This document shows positions 16,724 through 24,059 of a DNA stretch of 64,000 nucleotides, piece after piece. The DNA comes from JBOEGW01 sp050633625 (GTDB taxonomy: Bacteria > Pseudomonadota > Alphaproteobacteria > Rhodobacterales > Rhodobacteraceae). Each line of letters opens with the position of its first letter. Position 1 is the first letter of the stretch. Location: positions 372,001 through 436,000 of the forward strand of contig JBOEGW010000003.1 of the NCBI GenBank assembly GCA_050633625.1, given 5' to 3'. Both the position numbers and the translations under genes were made by a program. Under the pieces are notes generated by a model, which saw only the letters and a program-made list of their open reading frames with translations, had not been told where the DNA came from and made no database searches.

Positions 16724-17628
16724 GCACAGTGTTTGTGCTGTTTTTGGCGCTGATATTGGACGCGATCCTGGGCGAGCCGGATCGGATCTGGAGCCGTGTG
16801 CCGCATCCTGCCGTTCTGATGGGGCGCGCTGTTGGCTGGTGTGAAGCGCGGATGAACCATGGCGCGGGTCGCGTTGCCGCTGGCGTTATGGCGCTGGTGA
16901 TCTTGATGATTGGGGCCTGGGTCTTTGGCGGGCTTCTTGCGCGGTTGGGCGGCGCGGTGAGCGTTGTGGTTGCCGCGATCCTGATCGCTCAGAAATCCCT
17001 TGTGCAACATGTGGAGGCGGTGGCGGATGCGCTTGCGGTCTCGCCAGAAGATGGGCGGCGTAAGGTGGCGCTGATTGTCGGGCGGGATACCGCGCACATG
17101 ACGCAATCCGATGTGGCGCGCGCGGCGATTGAAAGCGGGGCTGAGAACCTCTCGGATGGGGTCATCGCGCCCGCCTTTTGGTTTTTGGTCGCCGGGCTTC
17201 CGGGGCTTCTGGTCTATAAGATAGTCAACACGGCGGACAGCATGATTGGCTATCGCACGCCACGCTATGAGGCCTTTGGAAAGGCGGCGGCGCGGACGGA
17301 TGATCTGCTCAATTGGGTGCCTGCACGGCTGACTGCTCTGTTGATTTTGGCGCCTCAGTTTAGCCGCGCCGGATGGGGTTTGCTGCGCCGGGACGCGCCA
17401 CTGCACCGCTCACCAAATGCAGGCTGGCCGGAGGCTGCCATGGCGGCGCGCCTCAATGTGGCCCTGTCAGGCCCGCGCCGCTATGAGGGCGAATTGCGCG
17501 ATTTTCCCTATGTCAACGCGCAGGGCACGCGGGATTTGGACGCGGCCCATGTCGATGAGGCGGTCCGTGTCTTGTGGCAAGCTTGGGCGATTGCATTGTT
17601 GGGCGTTGGATTGCTTTCACTCTTGTGA
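16720..17628 (+). CDS. cbiB: adenosylcobinamide-phosphate synthase CbiB
   Basis: A 302-residue inner membrane protein that attaches aminopropanol (phosphate) to adenosylcobyric acid. Family blocks are LDAILGEPDRIWSRVPHPAVLMGRAVGW near the N-terminus, ARAAIESGAENLSDGVIAPAFW, VNTADSMIGYRTPRYEAFGKAAAR, and the C-terminal LNVALSGPRRYEGE. Several hydrophobic segments span the membrane. The ATG at 16720 overlaps the stop of the decarboxylase gene. In P. denitrificans naming this is cobD. It supplies the step directly after the preceding enzyme's product is made. Confidence 0.92.
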   Translation: MSTVFVLFLALILDAILGEPDRIWSRVPHPAVLMGRAVGWCEARMNHGAGRVAAGVMALVILMIGAWVFGGLLARLGGAVSVVVAAILIAQKSLVQHVEAVADALAVSPEDGRRKVALIVGRDTAHMTQSDVARAAIESGAENLSDGVIAPAFWFLVAGLPGLLVYKIVNTADSMIGYRTPRYEAFGKAAARTDDLLNWVPARLTALLILAPQFSRAGWGLLRRDAPLHRSPNAGWPEAAMAARLNVALSGPRRYEGELRDFPYVNAQGTRDLDAAHVDEAVRVLWQAWAIALLGVGLLSLL

Positions 17629-17689
17629 AATTGAGTTGTGCACCGCGCCAAGCCTGTTACGCTCAGCACGACAATTTTCAGGGATTATC

Positions 17690-18889
17690 ATGCGAACACT
17701 CATACTCTCCGCCGCTCTTTGCTGTTTTGCCGCGTTTGCACAAGGCGCCGGATCAAACGGTACCCCCGCCCCGTTCCTCAAATGCGGCGGATCGTTTTCG
17801 GGCTTCGTCTCTGCCATGAAGAAAGAGGCTGTTGCGCGTGGGCACGATGCCAACAAGGTGAACAGTTTCTTTGCGAGTGTACGTCAAGATCCGGCGACCT
17901 TGAAGGCGGACCGGGGACAGGGCATTTTCCAAAAGACATTCACGGAGTTTTCACGCTCGCTGATTTCGGCAAACCGCATTCAGAACGGTCAAGCAAACCT
18001 ACGCAAATACAATCGTATTTTTGACACGATGGAATCGAAATACGGCGTGAGTCGCGGCGTCTTAGCGGCATTCTGGGCGTTCGAGACTGACTTTGGCGCC
18101 TACCAAGGCAATTTCAACACGCTCAACTCATTGATGACCCTTAGTCACGATTGCCGCCGCCCTGGGCTGTTTCAACCACAAGTGCTCTCCGCCTTAACGC
18201 TCTATGAACAAGGGAACTTCTCTCCCAGCAAATCCACCGGCGCTTGGGCTGGGGAAATCGGCATGGTGCAAATGCTGCCGGGCGACATCTTGGAAAGCGG
18301 GATTGATGGCGACGGCGATGGCCGCGTAAGCCTCAAGACATCGCCCGCAGATGCGCTTTTGTCCGGGGCAAATATGTTGCGTAAGTTGGGCTGGCGCGCG
18401 AATGAGCCGTGGCTGCAAGAGGTGGTCTTGCCCGCCGATCTTGATTGGTCAAAGACCGGAATTGATAAATCCATCCCAACCTCTCAATGGGCCGCAATGG
18501 GTGTGAAAGCGCGCAGCGGCAAGCTCGCGAGCAACCTGCCCGGATCCATTCTTTTGCCGCAAGGGCGCAAAGGCCCGGCCTTCATCGCTTACCCGAATTT
18601 CCAAGTCTATTTCGAATGGAACAAGAGCTTTGTCTACGTCACCACTGCAGCCTATTTTGCCTCCCGCCTTGAAGGCGCCCCTGTGTTTAACGCGGGCAAC
18701 CCTGAACCGGGATTGACCACGGGGCAGATGAAACACCTGCAACAAAAGCTCGCCGCACGCGGCCATGACGTTGGCAAAATCGACGGCATCCTAGGCGCAA
18801 AAACCCGCCCTGCCGTGCAAGCCGAACAAAAACGGCTCGGCCTGCCCGCAGATGCTTGGCCAACCGCCGCCCTGCTCAACAAGCTCTAA
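17690..18889 (+). CDS. secreted lytic murein transglycosylase (MltB-like) with peptidoglycan-binding domain
   Basis: A 399-residue exported protein. Signal peptide at 1-20 (LILSAALCCFAAFAQGA), then an SLT_2/MltB-type domain with the catalytic glutamate in LAAFWAFETDFGAYQGN, the GEIGMVQMLPGDILESG substrate-cleft motif and IDGDGDGRVSLKTSPADALLS. A C-terminal peptidoglycan-binding repeat follows (MKHLQQKLAARGHDVGKIDGILG). It cleaves glycan strands in the periplasm to give anhydro-muropeptides. The ATG at 17690 was chosen because it begins the signal peptide; the open frame continues upstream into cbiB. It ends at a GC hairpin repeat shared with argH. Confidence 0.9.
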   Translation: MRTLILSAALCCFAAFAQGAGSNGTPAPFLKCGGSFSGFVSAMKKEAVARGHDANKVNSFFASVRQDPATLKADRGQGIFQKTFTEFSRSLISANRIQNGQANLRKYNRIFDTMESKYGVSRGVLAAFWAFETDFGAYQGNFNTLNSLMTLSHDCRRPGLFQPQVLSALTLYEQGNFSPSKSTGAWAGEIGMVQMLPGDILESGIDGDGDGRVSLKTSPADALLSGANMLRKLGWRANEPWLQEVVLPADLDWSKTGIDKSIPTSQWAAMGVKARSGKLASNLPGSILLPQGRKGPAFIAYPNFQVYFEWNKSFVYVTTAAYFASRLEGAPVFNAGNPEPGLTTGQMKHLQQKLAARGHDVGKIDGILGAKTRPAVQAEQKRLGLPADAWPTAALLNKL

Positions 18890-18910
18890 CAGCGTGCCAA
18901 GTCTTCTCTT

Positions 18911-18958
18911 CTTTGGTTTCAAAATACCTCGGGGGTTTAAGGGGGCAGCGCCCCCTTT
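18911..18958 (-). repeat. 3'-end repeat copy A (GC hairpin plus AT-rich motif)
   Basis: Read on the minus strand from the argH stop: hairpin GGGGGC-GCT-GCCCCC (18941-18955), then a GAGGTATTTTGAAACCAAAG motif. The same order recurs near 22.87, 24.0, 48.77 and, in part, 62.0 kb. It lies between convergent genes and probably acts as a terminator. Confidence 0.65.
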
Positions 18959-18961
18959 CCC

Positions 18962-20356
18962 TTAGGCGAGCCGCTCGCGCCAAGCTTTGATTTGTTCGCG
19001 AACGCGTACCGGCGCGGTACCGCCATAGGACATGCGTGAGGCCACCGAGGCCTGCACCGTCAGCACCCCGAACACACCGTCATGAATATCCGTATGCACC
19101 GATTGCATGTCACTCAAACTCAGGTCCGGCAAATCACACCCCTGACTTTCAGCCATTGCAACCAAGGTTCCGGTGACATGATGCGCATCGCGAAACGGCA
19201 AGTTCAATTCGCGCACCAACCAATCCGCAAGATCAGTGGCGGTCGAGAACCCGCTCGCGGCTGCGGCTTCAAGGCTTTCGACATTGGCATTCATATCCGA
19301 GACCATGCCCGTCATTGCCGCCAGCGCCAACATCAGGTTGTCCGCCGCATCAAAGACCTGTTCCTTGTCTTCTTGCATGTCCTTGGAGTAGGCCAGCGGC
19401 AACCCCTTCATCACAGTAAACAGCGCCACCATCGCCCCCATGATCCGGCCAATCTTGGCGCGGATCAGCTCTGCTGCATCTGGGTTCTTCTTTTGTGGCA
19501 TGATTGACGAGCCGGTCGAGAACCGATCCGACAGGGTGACAAACCGGAATTGCGCTGAAGACCAGATCACCAACTCCTCCGCAAAGCGCGACAAATGCAC
19601 GGCGGTGATGGTCGAGGCCGACAGAAATTCGAGAGCAAAATCTCGGTCCGATACGGCATCAAGCGAGTTGGCCATTGGGCGATCAAAGCCAAGCGCCTCG
19701 GCTGTCATATGACGATCCGTTGGAAAGCCAGTGCCCGCCAAAGCGGCCGCCCCAAGGGGGCTTTCGTTCATACGTTTACGGGCGTCTTGAAACCGCGACA
19801 AATCGCGGGCGAACATTTCCACATAGGCCATCATGTGATGCCCCCATGTGACGGGCTGCGCGGTCTGCAAATGGGTGAAACCGGGCATCACCCAATCCGC
19901 GCCCGCCTCAGCTTGATCCAACAATGCCCGTATGAGCGCCCCAAGCCCTTCAATCGCAGCGTCCTCTTGGTCGCGCACCCAAAGGCGGAAATCGGTCGCC
20001 ACTTGGTCGTTGCGCGAACGCGCCGTGTGAAGCCGCCCGGCTGGCTCACCGATAATCTCCTTGAGCCGCGCTTCGACGTTCATATGAATGTCTTCCAGCG
20101 CTGTGGAATATTCAAACGTCCCGCTCTCAATTTCTGACAGTACCGTGAGCAGGCCTTCCCTAATCACCTCGGCATCTTTATCAGAAATAATACCCTGTGC
20201 GGCGAGCATCGCCGCATGGGCGCGTGACCCTGTGATATCCTGTTGGGCCATACGTTTGTCATAGCCGATCGAGGCATTGATCGCCTCCATGATCGCATCG
20301 GGTCCGGCAGCGAAACGGCCGCCCCACATGGCGTTGGCAGATTTGGTGTCACTCAT
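18962..20356 (-). CDS. argH: argininosuccinate lyase
   Basis: A 464-residue enzyme of the fumarase/aspartase superfamily; it splits argininosuccinate into arginine and fumarate, the last step of arginine synthesis. The superfamily signature GSSIMPQKKNPD is at about residues 281-292, and MWGGRFAAGPDAIMEAINASI opens the protein. HMNVEARLKEIIG, LHTARSRNDQVATD and GFTHLQTAQPVTWGHH are also typical. The ATG at 20356 gives the usual length; the longer reading from 20458 crosses into the divergent thioredoxin gene. The two starts are only 23 bases apart. Confidence 0.97.
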   Translation of the reverse strand: MSDTKSANAMWGGRFAAGPDAIMEAINASIGYDKRMAQQDITGSRAHAAMLAAQGIISDKDAEVIREGLLTVLSEIESGTFEYSTALEDIHMNVEARLKEIIGEPAGRLHTARSRNDQVATDFRLWVRDQEDAAIEGLGALIRALLDQAEAGADWVMPGFTHLQTAQPVTWGHHMMAYVEMFARDLSRFQDARKRMNESPLGAAALAGTGFPTDRHMTAEALGFDRPMANSLDAVSDRDFALEFLSASTITAVHLSRFAEELVIWSSAQFRFVTLSDRFSTGSSIMPQKKNPDAAELIRAKIGRIMGAMVALFTVMKGLPLAYSKDMQEDKEQVFDAADNLMLALAAMTGMVSDMNANVESLEAAAASGFSTATDLADWLVRELNLPFRDAHHVTGTLVAMAESQGCDLPDLSLSDMQSVHTDIHDGVFGVLTVQASVASRMSYGGTAPVRVREQIKAWRERLA

Positions 20357-20379
20357 GGGTTTGACCTTTGGAGTTTGGA

Positions 20380-20937
20380 ATGCGTTTATTTGTTGCCTTG
20401 CTATACGCGGCCCTTTTGTTGGGTGCAAATGCAGCCTTCGCGACGGACCTTGCGGCACTGCGCGATGGCGATATGAAAAAGCTGGTCCTCCACAGTACGC
20501 CGAAGGCGGTGAGCACTGTGGCGTTTACCGACCCTGACGGCGGCACCCATTCGCTTGCGGATTATGAGGGCAAGATCGTGCTTTTGAATTTCTGGGCGAC
20601 ATGGTGTGCGCCCTGTCGCGAAGAAATGCCAGCGCTTGAAGCGCTGTCGCGCAGTCTTGGCGGAGATGACTTCGCCGTTGTCCCCATCGCCACAGGTCGC
20701 AACCCTATTCCCGGCGTCAGGCGGTTTTTTGAGGAAATTGGCGTGGATAGCCTGCCAATACTGCTCGATCCAAAGTCAAAACTCGCACGCGAAATGGGGG
20801 TGATGGCTTTGCCCGTGACGCTGATCTTGGATCGTGAAGGTCGAGAGATTGCGCGCCTGATGGGCGATGCGGATTGGAACTCGGAAAGTGCAAGAGCGAT
20901 TATGTCGGCGCTCATGTCTCAGCAACCGCAAGATTGA
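20380..20937 (+). CDS. TlpA family thiol:disulfide oxidoreductase
   Basis: A 185-residue exported thioredoxin-fold protein. Signal peptide near 1-20 (LLYAALLLGANAAFA), then LADYEGKIVLLNFWATWCAPCREEMPALEAL with the WCAPC redox motif near residues 78-82, and the cis-proline strand VMALPVTLILDREG. TlpA/DsbE-type proteins keep periplasmic cysteines reduced, for example for cytochrome c or cytochrome oxidase assembly. The ATG at 20380 has a TTGGAG element upstream. It is divergent from argH, an arrangement I recall in other Rhodobacterales. A small unknown gene follows after 42 bases. Confidence 0.9.
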   Translation: MRLFVALLYAALLLGANAAFATDLAALRDGDMKKLVLHSTPKAVSTVAFTDPDGGTHSLADYEGKIVLLNFWATWCAPCREEMPALEALSRSLGGDDFAVVPIATGRNPIPGVRRFFEEIGVDSLPILLDPKSKLAREMGVMALPVTLILDREGREIARLMGDADWNSESARAIMSALMSQQPQD

Positions 20938-20979
20938 CACAAACCAAAATCGTGTCTTTCCTGACCAAGGGAGGGCCAC

Positions 20980-21357
20980 ATGCCGCTAAGTCTACTCGTT
21001 CCAACAGTCCTATTGGGGCTTGCGTTGATTGCGCTGACGCTCTGGAGTTTGGGTTTCGCAACCCCTTGCGCCCTCAGTGTTAAAAGGGTCCAGGAGGCGT
21101 TTATTGCGGATCAAGGGCGCGCAGCTGACAGCGTGACTTTGACTGGAAATCGCCTTGCCGCGCTGGTCTGCGCTCAGAATGAATATTTCGTGGCTTGGGC
21201 AATGGGCGCGGATGTTGTGTTACGTGATTTGGCCGGTGCCATCCTGACCGACACCGCTCAAGGCGCCAGGATCACGCTCCCAGATTTCGCCGCGCCGCGT
21301 GTCAACCTGAGCCTCAGCGCCCAGGACCGCGCGCTCTGGCACGAGGCCCTGACATGA
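20980..21357 (+). CDS. hypothetical protein with N-terminal membrane anchor
   Basis: A 125-residue protein of unknown function. The first 25 residues form one hydrophobic segment (LLVPTVLLGLALIALTLWSLGFATP), followed by a small domain with two Cys residues (C30 in TPCALSV and C64 in LVCAQNEYF). No family was recognised. It overlaps the sterol-desaturase-like gene by four bases (ATGA), so the two are translationally coupled, and it follows the TlpA-like gene by 42 bases. It may be a periplasmic or membrane partner of the hydroxylase; this is only context. Confidence 0.6.
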   Translation: MPLSLLVPTVLLGLALIALTLWSLGFATPCALSVKRVQEAFIADQGRAADSVTLTGNRLAALVCAQNEYFVAWAMGADVVLRDLAGAILTDTAQGARITLPDFAAPRVNLSLSAQDRALWHEALT

Positions 21358-22286
21358 ATGACCTCACCTTTCCCGATGTCACGAGCTTGGGCATCCCGGT
21401 TTTTGTCGCGGCGATCCTGATAGAGATCCTGTATATTCGCCTGAGTGGACGTGGGGGCCGATATGAGTTGCGTGACGCGATGACCTCGCTTTTTATGGGC
21501 GTGGGGGGCGTGGTGATCGGGCTTCTCCTTGGGTTCATGTCCTATGGTCTGATGATGCTTTTGTGGCAGGTGACCCCATTTGATCTTGGTGTTGGACCAC
21601 TGGCGTTGCTTGCCTGCTTTGTGCTGGATGATCTGCGGTTTTACGTCAAACATCGGCTCGAACACCGGGTTCGTTGGGGGTGGGCCAGCCATGTGAACCA
21701 CCACTCAAGCCAGCATTTCAACCTGACAACCGCGCTGCGCCAGACATGGACGGCCGATGTCTCGCTGTTGTGGCTCGTGACCGCGCCGCTCGTGTTGATG
21801 GGGTTCCATCCGGGGCTGGTATTGTTCGTTGGCGGGATCAATTTGCTCTATCAGTTCTGGATTCACACGGAGGCGATCGAGCGAATGCCGCGGTGGTTTG
21901 AAGCCGTGATGAACACGCCATCGCATCACCGCGTACACCATGCACGAAACCCGCGGTATTTAGACGCAAACTATGCCGGGGTATTTATCCTGTGGGACCG
22001 GATCTTTGGCACCTTCGTGGCCGAGCGCGATGATGATCCGGTAGACTATGGCCTTGTCCATAATATCGGCACGTTCAATCCCATCCGCGTTGCACTGCAT
22101 GAATGGGCGGCAATGTTGCGAGACATGCGCGCACCGGGGACCACATGGCGCGATCGGATGACAATCGCGCTTCGCCCGCCGGGCTGGTCTCGTGAAGGCG
22201 GCGACGGGACGGCGCGGATCAAAGCCGCCTATGTGGCCAAACATCCAGACGTGGCGGGAACAGCCGGATTTGAACAGGTTGACTAA
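21354..22286 (+). CDS. sterol desaturase / fatty acid hydroxylase family protein
   Basis: A 310-residue integral membrane di-iron oxygenase-like protein. The histidine clusters of the superfamily are present: KHRLEHRVRW and HVNHHSSQHFN in the middle, and HHRVHHARNPRY later, spaced as expected for eight-His di-iron enzymes. Hydrophobic segments lie near residues 12-27, 45-75 and 125-160. Members hydroxylate or desaturate lipids, sterols or alkyl chains; the substrate here is unknown. It is coupled by a four-base overlap to the preceding small gene and ends in a four-base overlap with the convergent FMN reductase gene. Confidence 0.88.
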   Translation: MNDLTFPDVTSLGIPVFVAAILIEILYIRLSGRGGRYELRDAMTSLFMGVGGVVIGLLLGFMSYGLMMLLWQVTPFDLGVGPLALLACFVLDDLRFYVKHRLEHRVRWGWASHVNHHSSQHFNLTTALRQTWTADVSLLWLVTAPLVLMGFHPGLVLFVGGINLLYQFWIHTEAIERMPRWFEAVMNTPSHHRVHHARNPRYLDANYAGVFILWDRIFGTFVAERDDDPVDYGLVHNIGTFNPIRVALHEWAAMLRDMRAPGTTWRDRMTIALRPPGWSREGGDGTARIKAAYVAKHPDVAGTAGFEQVD

Positions 22287-22819
22287 ATCGCGGCGCGCAG
22301 TTTTGCCATCAACACACCCATGATTTTGAGCGCATGTTGGTCCTGGAGCCGCCCGTCCTGAAACGCATTTTCCGCGCCCGCCACGTTCATTTCCGGTCCA
22401 TAAATCAGGTTTGGGTGAAACGGCGTCAGACACAAAACAAGGGAATTCACGGCGCGCTCGCCGCCCGCGCGCCCTGAGGCGCTGGCCATGACAGAAACAG
22501 GTTTGCCTGTGAGCGCCGCACGCCCGCCCTCGGCGCGGCTCAACCAATCAAGCGCATTCTTGAGCACCCCTGAGAGGTTCTTGTTGTACTCAGGTGTCGA
22601 AAAAACCACAGCATCCGCCGCCAACACTTGATCGCGCAACAGGGTCACGGAAGCCGGGATCCCCTCGGCCTCAACGTCGCCATTATAAAGCGGCAAATTC
22701 AAATCTGCCTCGGTGTAGTCACACTCCCCAAAAGCTCGCGCGGCTTCACGACACATCAACCGATTGGTCGCGTCTTTGCGCAATGACCCGGGAATACCTA
22801 ACAACTTGGGAGGGCTCAT
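22283..22819 (-). CDS. NADPH-dependent FMN reductase family protein
   Basis: A 178-residue flavodoxin-fold oxidoreductase. The FMN-phosphate loop GIPGSLRKDATNR is near the N-terminus and the flavin-binding TPEYNKNLSGVLKNALDW near residue 78; VSVMASASGRAGG follows. Such proteins reduce FMN, quinones or chromate with NADPH. A short hairpin (AGGGC-CTTC-GCCCT) and a 3'-end repeat copy lie between its start and cobO. Convergent with the sterol-desaturase-like gene. Confidence 0.88.
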   Translation of the reverse strand: MSPPKLLGIPGSLRKDATNRLMCREAARAFGECDYTEADLNLPLYNGDVEAEGIPASVTLLRDQVLAADAVVFSTPEYNKNLSGVLKNALDWLSRAEGGRAALTGKPVSVMASASGRAGGERAVNSLVLCLTPFHPNLIYGPEMNVAGAENAFQDGRLQDQHALKIMGVLMAKLRAAI

Positions 22820-22850
22820 ATCGTAATCCTATCAAAGGGCCTTCGCCCTG

Positions 22851-22900
22851 TTTCTTTGGTTCAAAAATACCTCGGGGAGTACGAGGGGCAGCGCCCCTCG
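22851..22900 (-). repeat. 3'-end repeat copy B, downstream of cobO
   Basis: On the minus strand after the cobO stop: hairpin CGAGGGGC-GCT-GCCCCTCG (22882-22900), a C-rich spacer, then CGAGGTATTTTTGAACCAAAG. It has the same hairpin-then-motif order as copies A, C and D. Probable terminator. Confidence 0.65.
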
Positions 22901-22927
22901 TCAGATGGGAGCGTAAGCCTTTTGTTC

Positions 22928-23536
22928 CTAGAATTCGACCCCGGCTTGCGCTTTGACACCTGAGCGGAAGGGATGCTTGATCAGCTCCATTTCTGTCACC
23001 AAATCGGCGGCTTCAATTAGCTCCTCCTTGGCGTTGCGCCCCGTCAAAATAACATGGGTCATTGGCGGCTTCTCAGCGCGTAAAAACGCAACAACATCCT
23101 TCACGTCAATATAGTCATAGCGCAGCGCGATATTGATTTCATCAAGGAGCACCATGCGATTGTTTTCATCGCGGATCAGCTCTTTTGACTTCTCCCACGC
23201 AGCCTGCGCCATTTCGATATCGCGGCTTTTATCCTGGGTTTCCCAAGTGAACCCTTCGCCCATCGTATAGTACTGACATTTATCCGCGAAATGGGTGGTG
23301 ATCAGGTCGCGTTCACCCGTCGACATTCCCCCTTTAATGAACTGAACAACAGCGGCGGGCATGTCATGGGCGATGGCGCGAAAAATCATACCGAAAGCAG
23401 AGGAGGACTTGCCTTTCCCCTTGCCCGTATGAACGATAATCAAGCCTTTTTCCTCGGTCTTGGTCGCCATTATTTTGTCGCGCGCGGCTTTTTTCTTTGC
23501 CATTTTGCTGTTGTGGCGGTCGGTGTCGTCGCTCAT
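22928..23536 (-). CDS. cobO: cob(I)yrinic acid a,c-diamide adenosyltransferase
   Basis: A 202-residue CobO/BtuR-type P-loop enzyme that transfers the adenosyl group of ATP to cobalt(I) in the corrin. The P-loop is HTGKGKGKSSSAFG; other family blocks are VVQFIKGGMSTGER, MGEGFTWETQD, LLDEINIALRYDYI and HVILTGRNAKEELIEAADLVTEM, with KHPFRSGVKAQAGVEF closing the protein. The ATG at 23536 has TTGGAGG upstream; the longer reading is mostly basic and unsupported. It acts after CobN in the aerobic pathway, and cobN lies about 500 bases away on the same strand, separated by a lipoprotein gene on the opposite strand. Confidence 0.95.
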   Translation of the reverse strand: MSDDTDRHNSKMAKKKAARDKIMATKTEEKGLIIVHTGKGKGKSSSAFGMIFRAIAHDMPAAVVQFIKGGMSTGERDLITTHFADKCQYYTMGEGFTWETQDKSRDIEMAQAAWEKSKELIRDENNRMVLLDEINIALRYDYIDVKDVVAFLRAEKPPMTHVILTGRNAKEELIEAADLVTEMELIKHPFRSGVKAQAGVEF

Positions 23537-23664
23537 GCTATGCCTCCAATTGCGTCGCCTCAACTTGCGGCGCGCGTTGCGCAAACGCAAGGGGGTGCGC
23601 GGAGACCTTCCAGTCTTCAGGAGGTTTACCGTTTTTTAACCATGTGCAGCGCAGAGTGGGCCTT

Positions 23665-23970
23665 ATGAAAAAACTCATTTCCGCGGCATTGTTGCTCCTG
23701 CCCGTCTTCTTAATTGGATGTGATAGCCCCAGCCCAAAATTCATGGACTCACCGCGCCTTGAGGCGACGGTCGGCGGGTCCACTTTTGCGATCTATGTGC
23801 TTGGCGATCAGGTCGAGGCTTTGCGCATTTCGCCACAAGGGCGTCCTCGGCTTAATCTGATCCTGAGCAATGGTAAAATCGCGGTTGAACAAGTGACCGG
23901 ATGTAAAGTTGTGCCAAACAGCCTCAAAGGCGATCACGCGATTTTCACCGCCGAGATTGATTGTGGTTAG
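23665..23970 (+). CDS. small lipoprotein, unknown function
   Basis: A 101-residue lipoprotein. MKKLISAALLLLPVFLIGC is a signal peptide with a lipobox ending at C19; Asp at the next position is an inner-membrane retention signal in E. coli, if that rule applies here. The rest is a small beta-rich domain with two further cysteines (TGCKVV and EIDCG), probably disulfide-linked. The ATG at 23665 follows a run of non-coding sequence; the longer frame from 23497 overlaps cobO. It lies opposite in direction between cobO and cobN. No link to cobalamin can be read from it. Confidence 0.75.
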   Translation: MKKLISAALLLLPVFLIGCDSPSPKFMDSPRLEATVGGSTFAIYVLGDQVEALRISPQGRPRLNLILSNGKIAVEQVTGCKVVPNSLKGDHAIFTAEIDCG

Positions 23971-23978
23971 GTCGGGTT

Positions 23979-24046
23979 GGGGGCGTTGCCCCCGGCCCAA
24001 AATAGGATTTTGGCCCTCCCCCAAGGTATTTTGGAAACAAGGAAAG
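23979..24046 (+). repeat. 3'-end repeat copy C, downstream of the lipoprotein gene
   Basis: On the plus strand: hairpin GGGGGC-GTT-GCCCCC (23979-23993), a spacer, then AAGGTATTTTGGAAACAAGG (24023-24042). Same order and orientation rule as the other copies, here belonging to the plus-strand gene that ends at 23970. It lies between convergent genes. Confidence 0.65.
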
Positions 24047-24059
24047 CGCGAAAGAGGGG

